Source of the DNA: Parietaria judaica
Taxonomy: Eukaryota; Streptophyta; Magnoliopsida; Rosales; Urticaceae
NCBI GenBank assembly: GCA_954871525.1
Contig: OX940863.1
Location: 42,456,501 to 42,520,500 of the forward strand
Direction: 5' to 3'
DNA length: 64,000 bases
Part shown: positions 25,301 through 38,300 of the stretch, one piece after another
Layout of the letters: each line of letters begins with the position of its first letter
How positions within the stretch are numbered: the first letter of the stretch is position 1
Position numbers and translations under genes: made by a program
The notes under the pieces: generated by a model
Databases searched by the model: none
Seen by the model: only the letters and a program-made list of their open reading frames with translations
Told to the model about the DNA's origin: nothing

Positions 25301-28077
25301 AAAATTGGTTTTCTAACGAGAGCAAATACGATGCGTTCTTGATGAAATTTGAGTTCCTAGACCTTGTTTAGGATGGTATTATTATAAATTGGGTTAGTTT
25401 TGGCATTGAAAGTTTTTCGAGATCTCTTAAAATCTAGTTTCAACAATTAATGCGTCCTCAAAAAAAAACCGAGTTTTTTTCCCATTTTACGCGAAAGAAC
25501 TCTAATTAAAAGATATTTTAAACAAAAAATGAACTTAAAAATTATTAATAATGTGTAATTTTATTACATTAACTTATTTTAATCCCTAAATTGCGAAGCA
25601 CTATCTCCTAGTTTCTATATGAAGCCGTGAACGGGTTAAAATCTTTACCGAAAAGTGTTAAAAATTGGTTATCTTACGAGGGCAAATACGATGCGTTCTT
25701 GATGTAATTTGAGTTGATAGACCTTCTTTAGGGTGGTATTATTATAAATTGGGTTAGTTTTGGCATTAAAAGTTTTTGGAGCTCTCTTAAAATCCAGTTT
25801 CAACAATTAATGCGTGCTCCAAAAAAAACTGAGTCTTTTTCCCATTTTCCGAGAAAGAACCCTAATTAAACGATATTTTAAACAACAAATTAACTTAAAA
25901 ATGCTTAATAATGTGTAATTGTACCATATTTACTTATTTTAATACCTAAATAGCGAAGAGCTATCTCCCAGTTTCTATACCAAGCCGTTAATGGGTTAAA
26001 ACTTTTAACGAAAAGTTTTAAAAATTGGTTTTCTTACGAGAGCAAATACGATGGGTTCTTGATGGAATTTGAGTTCCTAGACCTTGTTTAGGTGGTATTA
26101 TTATAAATTGGGTTAGTTTTGGCATTGGAAGTTTTTCGAGCTCTCTTAAAATCTAGTTTCAACAATTAACGCGTCCTCCAAAAAAAACTGAGTCTTTTTC
26201 CCATTTTACGCGATAGAACTCTAATTAAAAGATATTTTAAACTAAAATGAACTTAAAAATGCTTAATAATGTGTAATTTTATTACATTAACTTATTTTAA
26301 TCCCTAAATTGCGAAGCACTATCTCCTAGTTTCTATATGAAGCCGTGAACGGGTTAAAATCGTTACCGAAAAGTGTTAAAAATTGGTTATCTTACGAGGG
26401 CAAATACGATGCGTTCTTGATGAAATTTTAGTTGCTAGACCTTCTTTAGGGTGGTATTATTATAAATTGGGTTAGTTTTGGCATTAAAAGTTTTTGGAGC
26501 TCTCTTAAAACGCAGTTTCAACAATTAATGCGTGCTCCAAAAAAAACTGAGTCTTTTTCCCTTTTTCCGAGAAAGAACCCTAATTAAACGATATTTTAAA
26601 CAACAAATTAACTTAAAAATGCTTAATAATGTGTAATTGTACCATATTTACTTATTTTAATACCTAAATAGCGAAGAGCTATCTCCCAGTTTCTATACCA
26701 AGCCGTTAATGGGTTAAAACTTTTAACGAAAAGTGTTAAAAATTGGTTTTCTTACGAGAGCAAATACGATGCGTTCTTGATCGAATTAGAGTTCCTAGAC
26801 CTTGTTTAGGGTGGTATTATTATAAATTGGGTTAGTTTTGGCATTGAAAGTTTTTCGAGCTCTCTTAAAATCTAGTTTCAACAATTAACGCGTCCTCCAA
26901 AAAAAACTGAGTCTTTTTCCCATTTTACGCGAAAGAACTCTAATTAAAAGAAATTTTAAACAAAAAATGAAATTAAAAAAATATTAATAATGTGTAATTT
27001 TATTACATTAACTTATTTTAATCCCTAAATTGCGAAGCACTATCTCCTAGTTTCTATATGAGGACGTGAACGGGTTAAAATCTTTAACAAAAAGTGTTAA
27101 AATTTTGTTATCTTACGAGGGCAAATACGATGCGTTCTTGATGAAATTTGATTTGCTAGACCTTCTTTAGTGTGGTATTATTATAAATTGGGTTAGTTTT
27201 GGCATTAAAAGTTTTTGGAGATCTCTTAAAATCCAGTTTCAACAATTAATGCGTGCTCCAAAAAAAACTGAGTCTTTTTCCCATTTTCCGAGAAAGAACC
27301 CTAATTAAACGATATTTTAAACAACAAATTAACTTAAAAATTCTTAATAATGTGTAATTATACCACATTTACTTATTTTAATACCTAAACAGCGAAGAGC
27401 TATCTCCTAGTTTCTATACCAAGCCGTTAATGGGTTAAAACTTTTAACGAAAAGTGTTAAAAATTGGTTTTCTTACGAGAGCAAATACGATGCGTTCTTC
27501 ATGAAACTTGAGTTCCTAGACATTGTTTAGGGTGGTATTATTATAAATTGGGTTAGTTTTGGCATTGAAAGTTTTTCGAGCTCTCTTAAAATCTAGTTTC
27601 AACAATTAACGCGTCCTCCAAAAAAAACTGAGTCTTTTTCCCATTTTACGGGAAAGAACTCTAATTAAAAGATATTTTAAACAAAAAATGAACTTAAAAA
27701 TGCTTAATAATGTGTAATTTTATTACATTAACTTATTTTAATCCCTAAATTCCGAAGCACTATCTCCTAGTTTCTATATGAAGCCGTGAACGGGTTAAAA
27801 TCTTAACCGAAAAGTGTTAAAAATTGGTTATCTTACGAGGGCAAATATGATGCGTTCTTGATGAAATTTGAGTTGCTAGACTTTATTTAGGGTGGTATTA
27901 TTTTAAATTGGGTTAGTTTTGGCATTAAAAGTTTTTGGAGCTCTCTTAAAATCCAGTTTCAACAATTAATGCGTGCTCCAAAAAAAACTGAGTCTTTTTC
28001 CCATTTTCCGAGAAAGAACCCTAATTAAACGATATTTTAAACAACAAATTAACTTAAAAATGCTTAATAGTGTGTAA

Positions 28078-28438
28078 TTTTACAACATTTACTTATTTTA
28101 ATACCTAAACAGCGAAGAGCTATCACCCAGTTTCTATACCAAGCCGTTAATAGGTTAAAACTTTTAACGAAAAGTGTTAAAAATTGGTTTTCTTACGAGA
28201 GCAAATACGATGTGTTCTTGATGAAATTTGAGTTGCTAGACTTTATTTAGGGTGGTATTATTATAAATTGGGTTAGTTTTGGCATTAAAAGTTTTTGGAG
28301 CTCTCTTAAAATCCAATTTTCAACAATTAATGCGTGCTCCAAAAAAAACTGAGTCTTTTTCCCATTTTTCGAGAAAGAACCCTAATTAAACGATAATTTA
28401 AACAACAAATGAACTTAAAAATGCTTAATAATGTTTAA
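28078..28438. repeat. A/B hybrid monomer 2, duplicated copy
   Basis: Same hybrid structure as the monomer 6121 bp upstream, including the ttttacaacatttac start, the tatcacccag variant and the following aatgtttaattg junction. Its presence shows that the hybrid formed before the 6.1-kb duplication. Confidence 0.82.
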
Positions 28439-29301
28439 TTGTACCACATTTACTTATTTTAATACCTAAACAGCGAAGAGCTATTTCCTAGTTTCTATAC
28501 AAAGCCGTTAATGGGTTATAACTTTTAATGAAAAGTGTTAAAAATTGGTTTTCTTACGAGAGCAAATACGATGCGTTCTTGATGAAATTTGAGTTACTAG
28601 ACCTTGTTTAGGGTGGTATTATTATAAATTGGGTTAGTTTTGGCATTGAAAGTTTTTCGAGCTCTCTTAAAATCTAGTTTCAACAATTAATGCGTCCTCC
28701 AAAAAAAACTGAGTCTTTTTCCCATTTTACGCGAAAGAACTCTAATTAAAAGATATTTTAAACAAAAAATGAACTTAAAAATTATTAATAATGTGTAATT
28801 TTATTACATTAACTTATTTTAATCCCTAAATTGCGAAGCACTATCTCCTAGTTTCTATATGAAGCCGTGAACGGGTTAAAATCTTTACCGAAAAGTGTTA
28901 AAAATTGATTATCTTACGAGGGCAAATACGATGCGTTCTTGATGAAATTTTAGTTGATAGACCTTCTTTAGGGTGGTATTATTATAAATTGGGTTAGTTT
29001 TGGCATTAAAAGTTTTTGGAGCTCTCTTAAAATCCAGTTTCAACAATTAATGCGTGCTCCAAAAAAAACTGAGTCTTTTTCCCATTTTCCGAGAAAGAAC
29101 CCTAATTAAACGATATTTTAAACAACAAATTAACTTAAAAATGCTTAATAATGTGTAATTGTACCATATTTACTTATTTTAATACCTAAATAGCGAAGAG
29201 CTATCTCCCAGTTTCTATACCAAGCCGTTAATGGGTTAAAACTTTTAACAAAAAGTGTTAAAAATTGGTTTTCTTACGAGAGCAAATACGATGCGTTCTT
29301 G

Positions 29302-32300
29302 ATCGAATTAGAGTTCCTAGACCTTGTTTAGGGTGGTATTATTATAAATTGGGTTAGTTTTGGCATTGAAAGTTTTTCGAGCTCTCTTAAAATCTAGTTT
29401 CAACAATTAACGCGTCCTCCAAAAAAAACTGAGTCTTTTTCCCAATTTACGCGATAGAACTCTAATTAAAAGATATTTTAAACAAAAATGAACTTAAAAA
29501 TGCTTAATAATGTGTAATTTTATTACATTAACTTATTTTAATCCCTAAATTGCGAAGCACTATCTCCTAGTTTCTATATGAAGCCGTGAACGGGTTAAAA
29601 TCTTTACCGAAACGTGTTAAAAATTGGTTATCTTAAGAGAGCAAATACGATGCCTTCTTGATGAAATTTGACTTGCTAGACTTTATTTAGGGTGGTATTA
29701 GTATAAATTGGGTTATTTTTGACATTAAAAGTTTTTGGAGCTCTCTTAAAATCCAATTTTCAAAAATTAATGCGTGCTCCAAAAAAAACTTAGTCTTTTT
29801 CCCATTTTCCGAGAAAGAACCCTAATTAAACGATAATTTAAACAACAAATGAACTTAAAAATGCTTAATAATGTGTAATTGTACCACATTTACTTATTTT
29901 AATACCTAAACATCGAAGAGCTATCTCCTAGTTTCTATACCAAGCCGTTAATGGGTTATAACTTTTAACGAAAAGTGTTAAAAATTGGTTTTCTTACGAG
30001 ACCAAATACGATGCGTTCTTGATGAAATTTGAGTTCCTAGACCTTATTTAGGGTGGTATTATTATAAATTGGGTTAGTTTTGGCATTGAAAGTTTTCGAG
30101 CTCTCTTAAAATCTAGTTTCAACAATTAACGCGTCCTACAAAAAAAACTGAGTCTTTTTACCATTTTACGCGAAAGAACTCTAATTAAAAGATTTTTTAA
30201 ACAAAAAATGAACTTAAAAATGCTTAATAATGTGTAATTTTATTACATTAACTTATTTTAATCCCTAAATTGCGAAGCACTATCTCCTAGTTTCTATATG
30301 AAGCCGTGAACGGGTTAAAATCTTTACCGAAAAGTGGTAAAAATTGGTTATCTTACGAGAGCAAATACGATGCGTTCTTGATGAAATTTGAGTTGCTAGA
30401 CTTTATTTAGGGTGGTATTATTATAAATTTGGTTAGTTTTGGCATTAAAAGTTTTTGGAGCTATCTTAAAATCCAATTTTCAACAATTAATGCAAGCTCC
30501 AAAAAAAACTGAGTCTTTTTCCCATTTTCCGAGAAAGAACGCTAATTAAACGATTTTTTAAACAACAAATTAAATTTAAAATGCTTAATAATGTGTAATT
30601 GTAACACATTTACTTATTTTAATACCTAAACATCGAAGAGCTATCTCCTAGTTTCTATATCAAGCCGTTAATGGGTTAAAACTTTTAACGAAAAATGTTA
30701 AAAATTGGTTTTCTTACGAGAGCAAATACGATGCGTTCTTGATGAAATTTGAGTTCCTAGACCTTATTTAGGGTGGTATTATTATAAATTGGGTTAGTTT
30801 TGGCATTGAATGTTTTTCGAGCTCTCTTAAAATCTAGTTTCAACAATTAATGCGTCCTACAAAAAAAACTGAGTCTTTTTCCCATTTTACGCAAAAGAAC
30901 TCTAATTAAAAGATATTTCAAACAAAAAATGAACTTAAAAATACTTAATAATGTGTAATTTTATTACATTAACTTATTTTAATCCCTAAATTGCGAAGCA
31001 CTATCTCCTAGTTTCTATATGAAGCCGTGAACGGGTTAAAATCTTTACCGAAAAGTGGTAAGAATTGGTTATCTTACGAGAGCAAATTCGATGCGTTCTT
31101 GATGAAATTTGAGTTGCTAGACTTTATTTAGGGTCGTATTATTATAAATTGGGTTAGTTTTGGCATTAAAAGTTTTTGGAGCTCTCTTAAAATCCAATTT
31201 TCAACAATTACTGCGTGCTCCAAAAAAAACTGAGTCTTTTTCCCATTTTCCAAGAAAGAACGCTAATTAAACGATATTTTAAACAACAAATTAACTTTAA
31301 AATGCTTAATAATGTGTAATTGTACCACGTTTACCTATTTTAATACCTAAACATCGAAGAGCTATCTCCTAGTTTCTATACCAAGTCGTTAATGGGTTAA
31401 AACTTTTAACGAAAAGTGTTAAAAATTGGTTTTCTAACGAGAGCAAATACGATGCGTTCTTGATGAAATTTGAGTTCCTAGACCTTGTTTAGGATGGTAT
31501 TATTATAAATTGGGTTAGTTTTGGCATTGAAAGTTTTTCGAGATCTCTTAAAATCTAGTTTCAACAATTAATGCGTCCTCAAAAAAAAACCGAGTTTTTT
31601 TCCCATTTTACGCGAAAGAACTCTAATTAAAAGATATTTTAAACAAAAAATGAACTTAAAAATTATTAATAATGTGTAATTTTATTACATTAACTTATTT
31701 TAATCCCTAAATTGCGAAGCACTATCTCCTAGTTTCTATATGAAGCCGTGAACGGGTTAAAATCTTTACCGAAAAGTGTTAAAAATTGGTTATCTTACGA
31801 GGGCAAATACGATGCGTTCTTGATGTAATTTGAGTTGATAGACCTTCTTTAGGGTGGTATTATTATAAATTGGGTTAGTTTTGGAATTAAAAGTTTTTGG
31901 AGCTCTCTTAAAATCCAGTTTCAACAATTAATGCGTGCTCCAAAAAAAACTGAGTCTTTTTCCCATTTTCCGAGAAAGAACCCTAATTAAACGATATTTT
32001 AAACAACAAATGAACTTAAAAATGCTTAATAATGTGTAATTGTACCATATTTACTTATTTTAATACCTAAATAGCGAAGAGCTATCTCCCAGTTTCTATA
32101 CCAAGCCGTTAATGGGTTAAAACTTTTAACGAAAAGTGTTAAAAATTGGTTTTCTTACGAGAGCAAATACGATGCGTTCTTGATGGAATTTGAGTTCCTA
32201 GACCTTGTTTAGGGTGGTATTATTATAAATTGGGTTAGTTTTGGCATTGGAAGTTTTTCGAGCTCTCTTAAAATCTAGTTTCAACAATTAACGCGTCCTC

Positions 32301-35300
32301 CAAAAAAAACTGAGTCTTTTTCCCATTTTACGCGATAGAACTCTAATTAAAAGATATTTTAAACTAAAATGAACTTAAAAATGCTTAATAATGTGTAATT
32401 TTATTACATTAACTTATTTTAATCCCTAAATTGCGAAGCACTATCTCCTAGTTTCTATATGAAGCCGTGAACGGGTTAAAATCTTTACCGAAAAGTGTTA
32501 AAAATTGGTTATCTTACGAGGGCAAATACGATGCGTTCTTGATGAAATTGTAGTTGCTAGACCTTCTTTAGTTTGGTATTATTATAAATTGGGTTAGTTT
32601 TGGCATTAAAAGTTTTTGGAGCTCTCTTAAAATCCAGTTTCAACAATTAATGCGTGCTCCAAAAAAAACTGAGTCTTTTTCCCATTTTCCGAGAAAGAAC
32701 CCTAATTAAACGATATTTTAAACAACAAATTAACTTAAAAATGCATAATAATGTGTAATTGTACCATATTTACTTATTTTAATACCTAAATAGCGAAGAG
32801 CTATCTCCCAGTTTCTATACCAAGCCGTTAATGGGTTAAAACTTTTAACGAAAAGTTTTAAAAATTGGTTTTCTTACGAGAGCAAATACGATGCGTTCTT
32901 GATGGAATTTGAGTTCCTAGACCTTGTTTAGGGTGGTATTATTATAAATTGGGTTAGTTTTGGCATTGAAAGTTTTTCGAGCTCTCTTAAAATCTAGTTT
33001 AAACAATTAACGCGTCCTCCAAAAAAAACTGAGTCTTTTTCCCATTTTACGCGATAGAACTCTAATTAAAAGATATTTTAAACTAAAATGAACTTAAAAA
33101 TGCTTAATAATGTGTAATTTTATTACATTAACTTATTTTAATCCCTAAATTGCGAAGCACTATCTCCTAGTTTCTATATGAAGCCGTGAACGGGTTAAAA
33201 TCTTTACCGAAAAGTGTTAAAAATTGGTTATCTTACGAGGGCAAATACGATGCGTTCTTGATGAAATTTTAGTTGCTAGACCTTCTTTAGGGTGGTATTA
33301 TTATAAATTGGGTTAGTTTTGGCATTAAAAGTTTTTGGAGCTCTCTTAAAATCCAGTTTCAACAATTAATGCGTGCTCCAAAAAAAACTGAGTCTTTTTC
33401 CCATTTTCCGAGAAAGAACCCTAATTAAACGATATTTTAAACAACAAATTAACTTAAAAATGCTTAATAATGTGTAATTGTACCATATTTACTTATTTTA
33501 ATACCTAAATAGCGAAGAGCTGTCTCCCAGTTTCTATACCAAGCCGTTAATGGGTTAAAACTTTTAACAAAAAGTGTTAAAAATTGGTTTTCTTACGAGA
33601 GCAAATACGATGCGTTCTTGATCGAATTAGAGTTCCTAGACCTTGTTTAGGGTGGTATTATTATAAATTGGGTTAGTTTTGGCATTGAAAGTTTTTCGAG
33701 CTCTCTTAAAATCTAGTTTCAACAATTAACGCGTCCTCCAAAAAAAACTGAGTCTTTTTCCCAATTTACGCGATAGAACTCTAATTAAAAGATATTTTAA
33801 ACAAAAATGAACTTAAAAATGCTTAATAATGTGTAATTTTATTACATTAACTTATTTTAATCCCTAAATTGCGAAGCACTATCTCCTAGTTTCTATATGA
33901 AGCCGTGAACGGGTTAAAATCTTTACCGAAACGTGTTAAAAATTGGTTATCTTAAGAGAGCAAATACGATGCCTTCTTGATGAAATTTGACTTGCTAGAC
34001 TTTATTTAGGGTGGTATTAGTATAAATTGGGTTAGTTTTGACATTAAAAGTTTTTGGAGCTCTCTTAAAATCCAATTTTCAAAAATTAATGCGTGCTCCA
34101 AAAAAAACTTAGTCTTTTTCCCATTTTCCGAGAAAGAACCCTAATTAAACGATAATTTAAACAACAAATGAACTTAAAAATGCTTAATAATGTGTAATTG
34201 TACCACATTTACTTATTTTAATACCTAAACATCGAAGAGCTATCTCCTAGTTTCTATACCAAGCCGTTAATGGGTTATAACTTTTAACGAAAAGTGTTAA
34301 AAATTGGTTTTCTTACGAGACCAAATACGATGCGTTCTTGATGAAATTTGAGTTCCTAGACCTTATTTAGGGTGGTATTATTATAAATTGGGTTAGTTTT
34401 GGCATTGAAAGTTTTCGAGCTCTCTTAAAATCTAGTTTCAACAATTAACGCGTCCTACAAAAAAAACTGAGTCTTTTTACCATTTTACGCGAAAGAACTC
34501 TAATTAAAAGATTTTTTAAACAAAAAATGAACTTAAAAATGCTTAATAATGTGTAATTTTATTACATTAACTTATTTTAATCCCTAAATTGCGAAGCACT
34601 ATCTCCTAGTTTCTATATGAAGCCGTGAACGGGTTAAAATCTTTACCGAAAAGTGGTAAAAATTGGTTATCTTACGAGAGCAAATACGATGCGTTCTTGA
34701 TGAAATTTGAGTTGCTAGACTTTATTTAGGGTGGTATTATTATAAATTTGGTTAGTTTTGGCATTAAAAGTTTTTGGAGCTATCTTAAAATCCAATTTTC
34801 AACAATTAATGCAAGCTCCAAAAAAAACTGAGTCTTTTTCCCATTTTCCGAGAAAGAACGCTAATTAAACGATTTTTTAAACAACAAATTAAATTTAAAA
34901 TGCTTAATAATGTGTAATTGTAACACATTTACTTATTTTAATACCTAAACATCGAAGAGCTATCTCCTAGTTTCTATACCAAGCCGTTAATGGGTTAAAA
35001 CTTTTAACGAAAAGTTTTAAAAATTGGTTTTCTTACGAGAGCAAATACGATGCGTTCTTGATGAAATTTGAGTTCCTAGACCTTATTTAGGGTGGTATTA
35101 TTATAAATTGGGTTAGTTTTGGCATTGAATGTTTTTCGAGCTCTCTTAAAATCTAGTTTCAACAATTAACGCGTCCTACAAAAAAAACTGAGTCTTTTTC
35201 CCATTTTACGCAAAAGAACTCTAATTAAAAGATATTTCAAACAAAAAATGAACTTAAAAATACTTAATAATGTGTAATTTTATTACATTAACTTATTTTA

Positions 35301-38300
35301 ATCCCTAAATTGCGAAGCACTATCTCCTAGTTTCTATATGAAGCCGTGAACGGGTTAAAATCTTTACCGAAAAGTGGTAAGAATTGGTTATCTTACGAGA
35401 GCAAATTCGATGCGTTCTTGATGAAATTTGAGTTGCTAGACTTTATTTAGGGTCGTATTATTATAAATTGGGTTAGTTTTGGCATTAAAAGTTTTTGGAG
35501 CTCTCTTAAAATCCAATTTTCAACAATTACTGCGTGCTCCAAAAAAAACTGAGTCTTTTTCCCATTTTCCAAGAAAGAACGCTAATTAAACGATATTTTA
35601 AACAACAAATTAACTTTAAAATGCTTAATAATGTGTAATTGTACCACGTTTACCTATTTTAATACCTAAACATCGAAGAGCTATCTCCTAGTTTCTATAC
35701 CAAGTCGTTAATGGGTTAAAACTTTTAACGAAAAGTGTTAAAAATTGGTTTTCTAACGAGAGCAAATACGATGCGTTCTTGATGAAATTTGAGTTCCTAG
35801 ACCTTGTTTAGGATGGTATTATTATAAATTGGGTTAGTTTTGGCATTGAAAGTTTTTCGAGATCTCTTAAAATCTAGTTTCAACAATTAATGCGTCCTCA
35901 AAAAAAAACCGAGTTTTTTTCCCATTTTACGCGAAAGAACTCTAATTAAAAGATATTTTAAACAAAAAATGAACTTAAAAATTATTAATAATGTGTAATT
36001 TTATTACATTAACTTATTTTAATCCCTAAATTGCGAAGCACTATCTCCTAGTTTCTATATGAAGCCGTGAACGGGTTAAAATCTTTACCGAAAAGTGTTA
36101 AAAATTGGTTATCTTACGAGGGCAAATACGATGCGTTCTTGATGTAATTTGAGTTGATAGACCTTCTTTAGGGTGGTATTATTATAAATTGGGTTAGTTT
36201 TGGCATTAAAAGTTTTTGGAGCTCTCTTAAAATCCAGTTTCAACAATTAATGCGTGCTCCAAAAAAAACTGAGTCTTTTTCCCATTTTCCGAGAAAGAAC
36301 CCTAATTAAACGATATTTTAAACAACAAATGAACTTAAAAATGCTTAATAATGTGTAATTGTACCATATTTACTTATTTTAATACCTAAATAGCGAAGAG
36401 CTATCTCCCAGTTTCTATACCAAGCCGTTAATGGGTTAAAACTTTTAACGAAAAGTTTTAAAAATTGGTTTTCTTACGAGAGCAAATACGATGGGTTCTT
36501 GATGGAATTTGAGTTCCTAGACCTTGTTTAGGGTGGTATTATTATAAATTGGGTTAGTTTTGGCATTGGAAGTTTTTCGAGCTCTCTTAAAATCTAGTTT
36601 CAACAATTAACGCGTCCTCCAAAAAAAACTGAGTCTTTTTCCCATTTTACGCGATAGAACTCTAATTAAAAGATATTTTAAACTAAAATGAACTTAAAAA
36701 TGCTTAATAATGTGTAATTTTATTACATTAACTTATTTTAATCCCTAAATTGCGAAGCACTATCTCCTAGTTTCTATATGAAGCCGTGAACGGGTTAAAA
36801 TCTTTACCGAAAAGTGTTAAAAATTGGTTATCTTACGAGGGCAAATACGATGCGTTCTTGACGAAATTGTAGTTGCTAGACCTTCGTTAGTTTGGTATTA
36901 TTATAAATTGGGTTAGTTTTGGCATTAAAAGTTTGTGGAGCTCTCTTAAAACGCAGTTTCAACAATTAATGCGTGCTCCAAAAAAAACTGAGTCTTTTTC
37001 CCTTTTTCCGAGAAAGAACCCTAATTAAACGATATTTTAAACAACAAATTAACTTAAAAATGCTTAATAATGTGTAATTGTACCATATTTACTTATTTTA
37101 ATACCTAAATAGCGAAGAGCTATCTCCCAGTTTCTATACCAAGCCGTTAATGGGTTAAAACTTTTAACGAAAAGTGTTAAAAATTGGTTTTCTTACGAGA
37201 GCAAATACGATGCGTTCTTGATCGAATTAGAGTTCCTAGACCTTGTTTAGGGTGGTATTATTATAAATTGGGTTAGTTTTTGCATTGAAAGTTTTTCGAG
37301 CTCTCTTAAAATCTAGTTTCAATAATTAACGCGTCCTCCAAAAAAAACTGAGTCTTTTTCCCAATTTACGCGATAGAACTCTAATTAAAAGATATTTTAA
37401 ACAAAAATGAACTTAAAAATGCTTAATAATGTGTAATTTTATTACATTAACTTATTTTAATCCCTAAATTGCGAAGCACTGTCTCCTAGTTTCTATATGA
37501 AGCCGTGAACGGGTTAAAATCTTTACCGAAACGTGTTAAAAATTGGTTATCTTAAGAGAGCAAATACGATGCCTTCTTTATGAAATTTGACTTGCTAGAC
37601 TTTATTTAGGGTGGTATTAGTATAAATTGGGTTAGTTTTGACATTAAAAGTTTTTGGAGCTCTCTTAAAATCCAATTTTCAAAAATTAATGCGTGCTCCA
37701 AAAAAAACTTAGTCTTTTTCCCATTTTCCGAGAAAGAACCCTAATTAAACGATAATTTAAACAACAAATGAACTTAAAAATGCTTAATAATGTGTAATTG
37801 TACCACATTTACTTATTTTAATACCTAAACATCGAAGAGCTATCTCCTAGTTTCTATACCAAGCCGTTAATGGGTTATAACTTTTAACGAAAAGTGTTAA
37901 AAATTGGTTTTCTTACGAGAGCAAATACGATGCGTTCTTGATGAAATTTGAGTTCCTAGACCTTATTTAGGGTGGTATTATTATAAATTGGGTTAGTTTT
38001 GGCATTGAAAGTTTTCGAGCTCTCTTAAAATCTAGTTTCAACAATTAACGCGTCCTACAAAAAAAACTGAGTCTTTTTCCCATTTTACGCAAAAGAACTC
38101 TAATTAAAAGATATTTCAAACAAAAAATGAACTTAAAAATACTTAATAATGTGTAATTTTATTACATTAACTTATTTTAATCCCTAAATTGCGAAGCACT
38201 ATCTCCTAGTTTCTATATGAAGCCGTGAACGGGTTAAAATCTTTACCGAAAAGTGGTAAGAATTGGTTATCTTACGAGAGCAAATTCGATGCGTTCTTGA

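Larger units (their letters stand above)
20741..32340. repeat. 6121-bp (17-monomer) segmental duplication
   Basis: The segment from about 20740 is repeated with a constant offset of 6121 bp. Marker pairs: ggacgtgaacgggtt at 20941 and 27062; hybrid monomers at 21957 and 28078; gccttcttgatg at 23531 and 29652; gtaccacgtttacc at 25201 and 31322. 6121 bp is 17 monomers, an odd number. It preserves order because each copy holds one phase-breaking A/B hybrid. Upstream of about 20.74 kb and beyond about 32.3 kb the two copies no longer match, for example taaaatcgttacc near 26360 against taaaatctttacc near 32480. Similarity inside is very high, with only scattered single-base differences. Confidence 0.87.
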
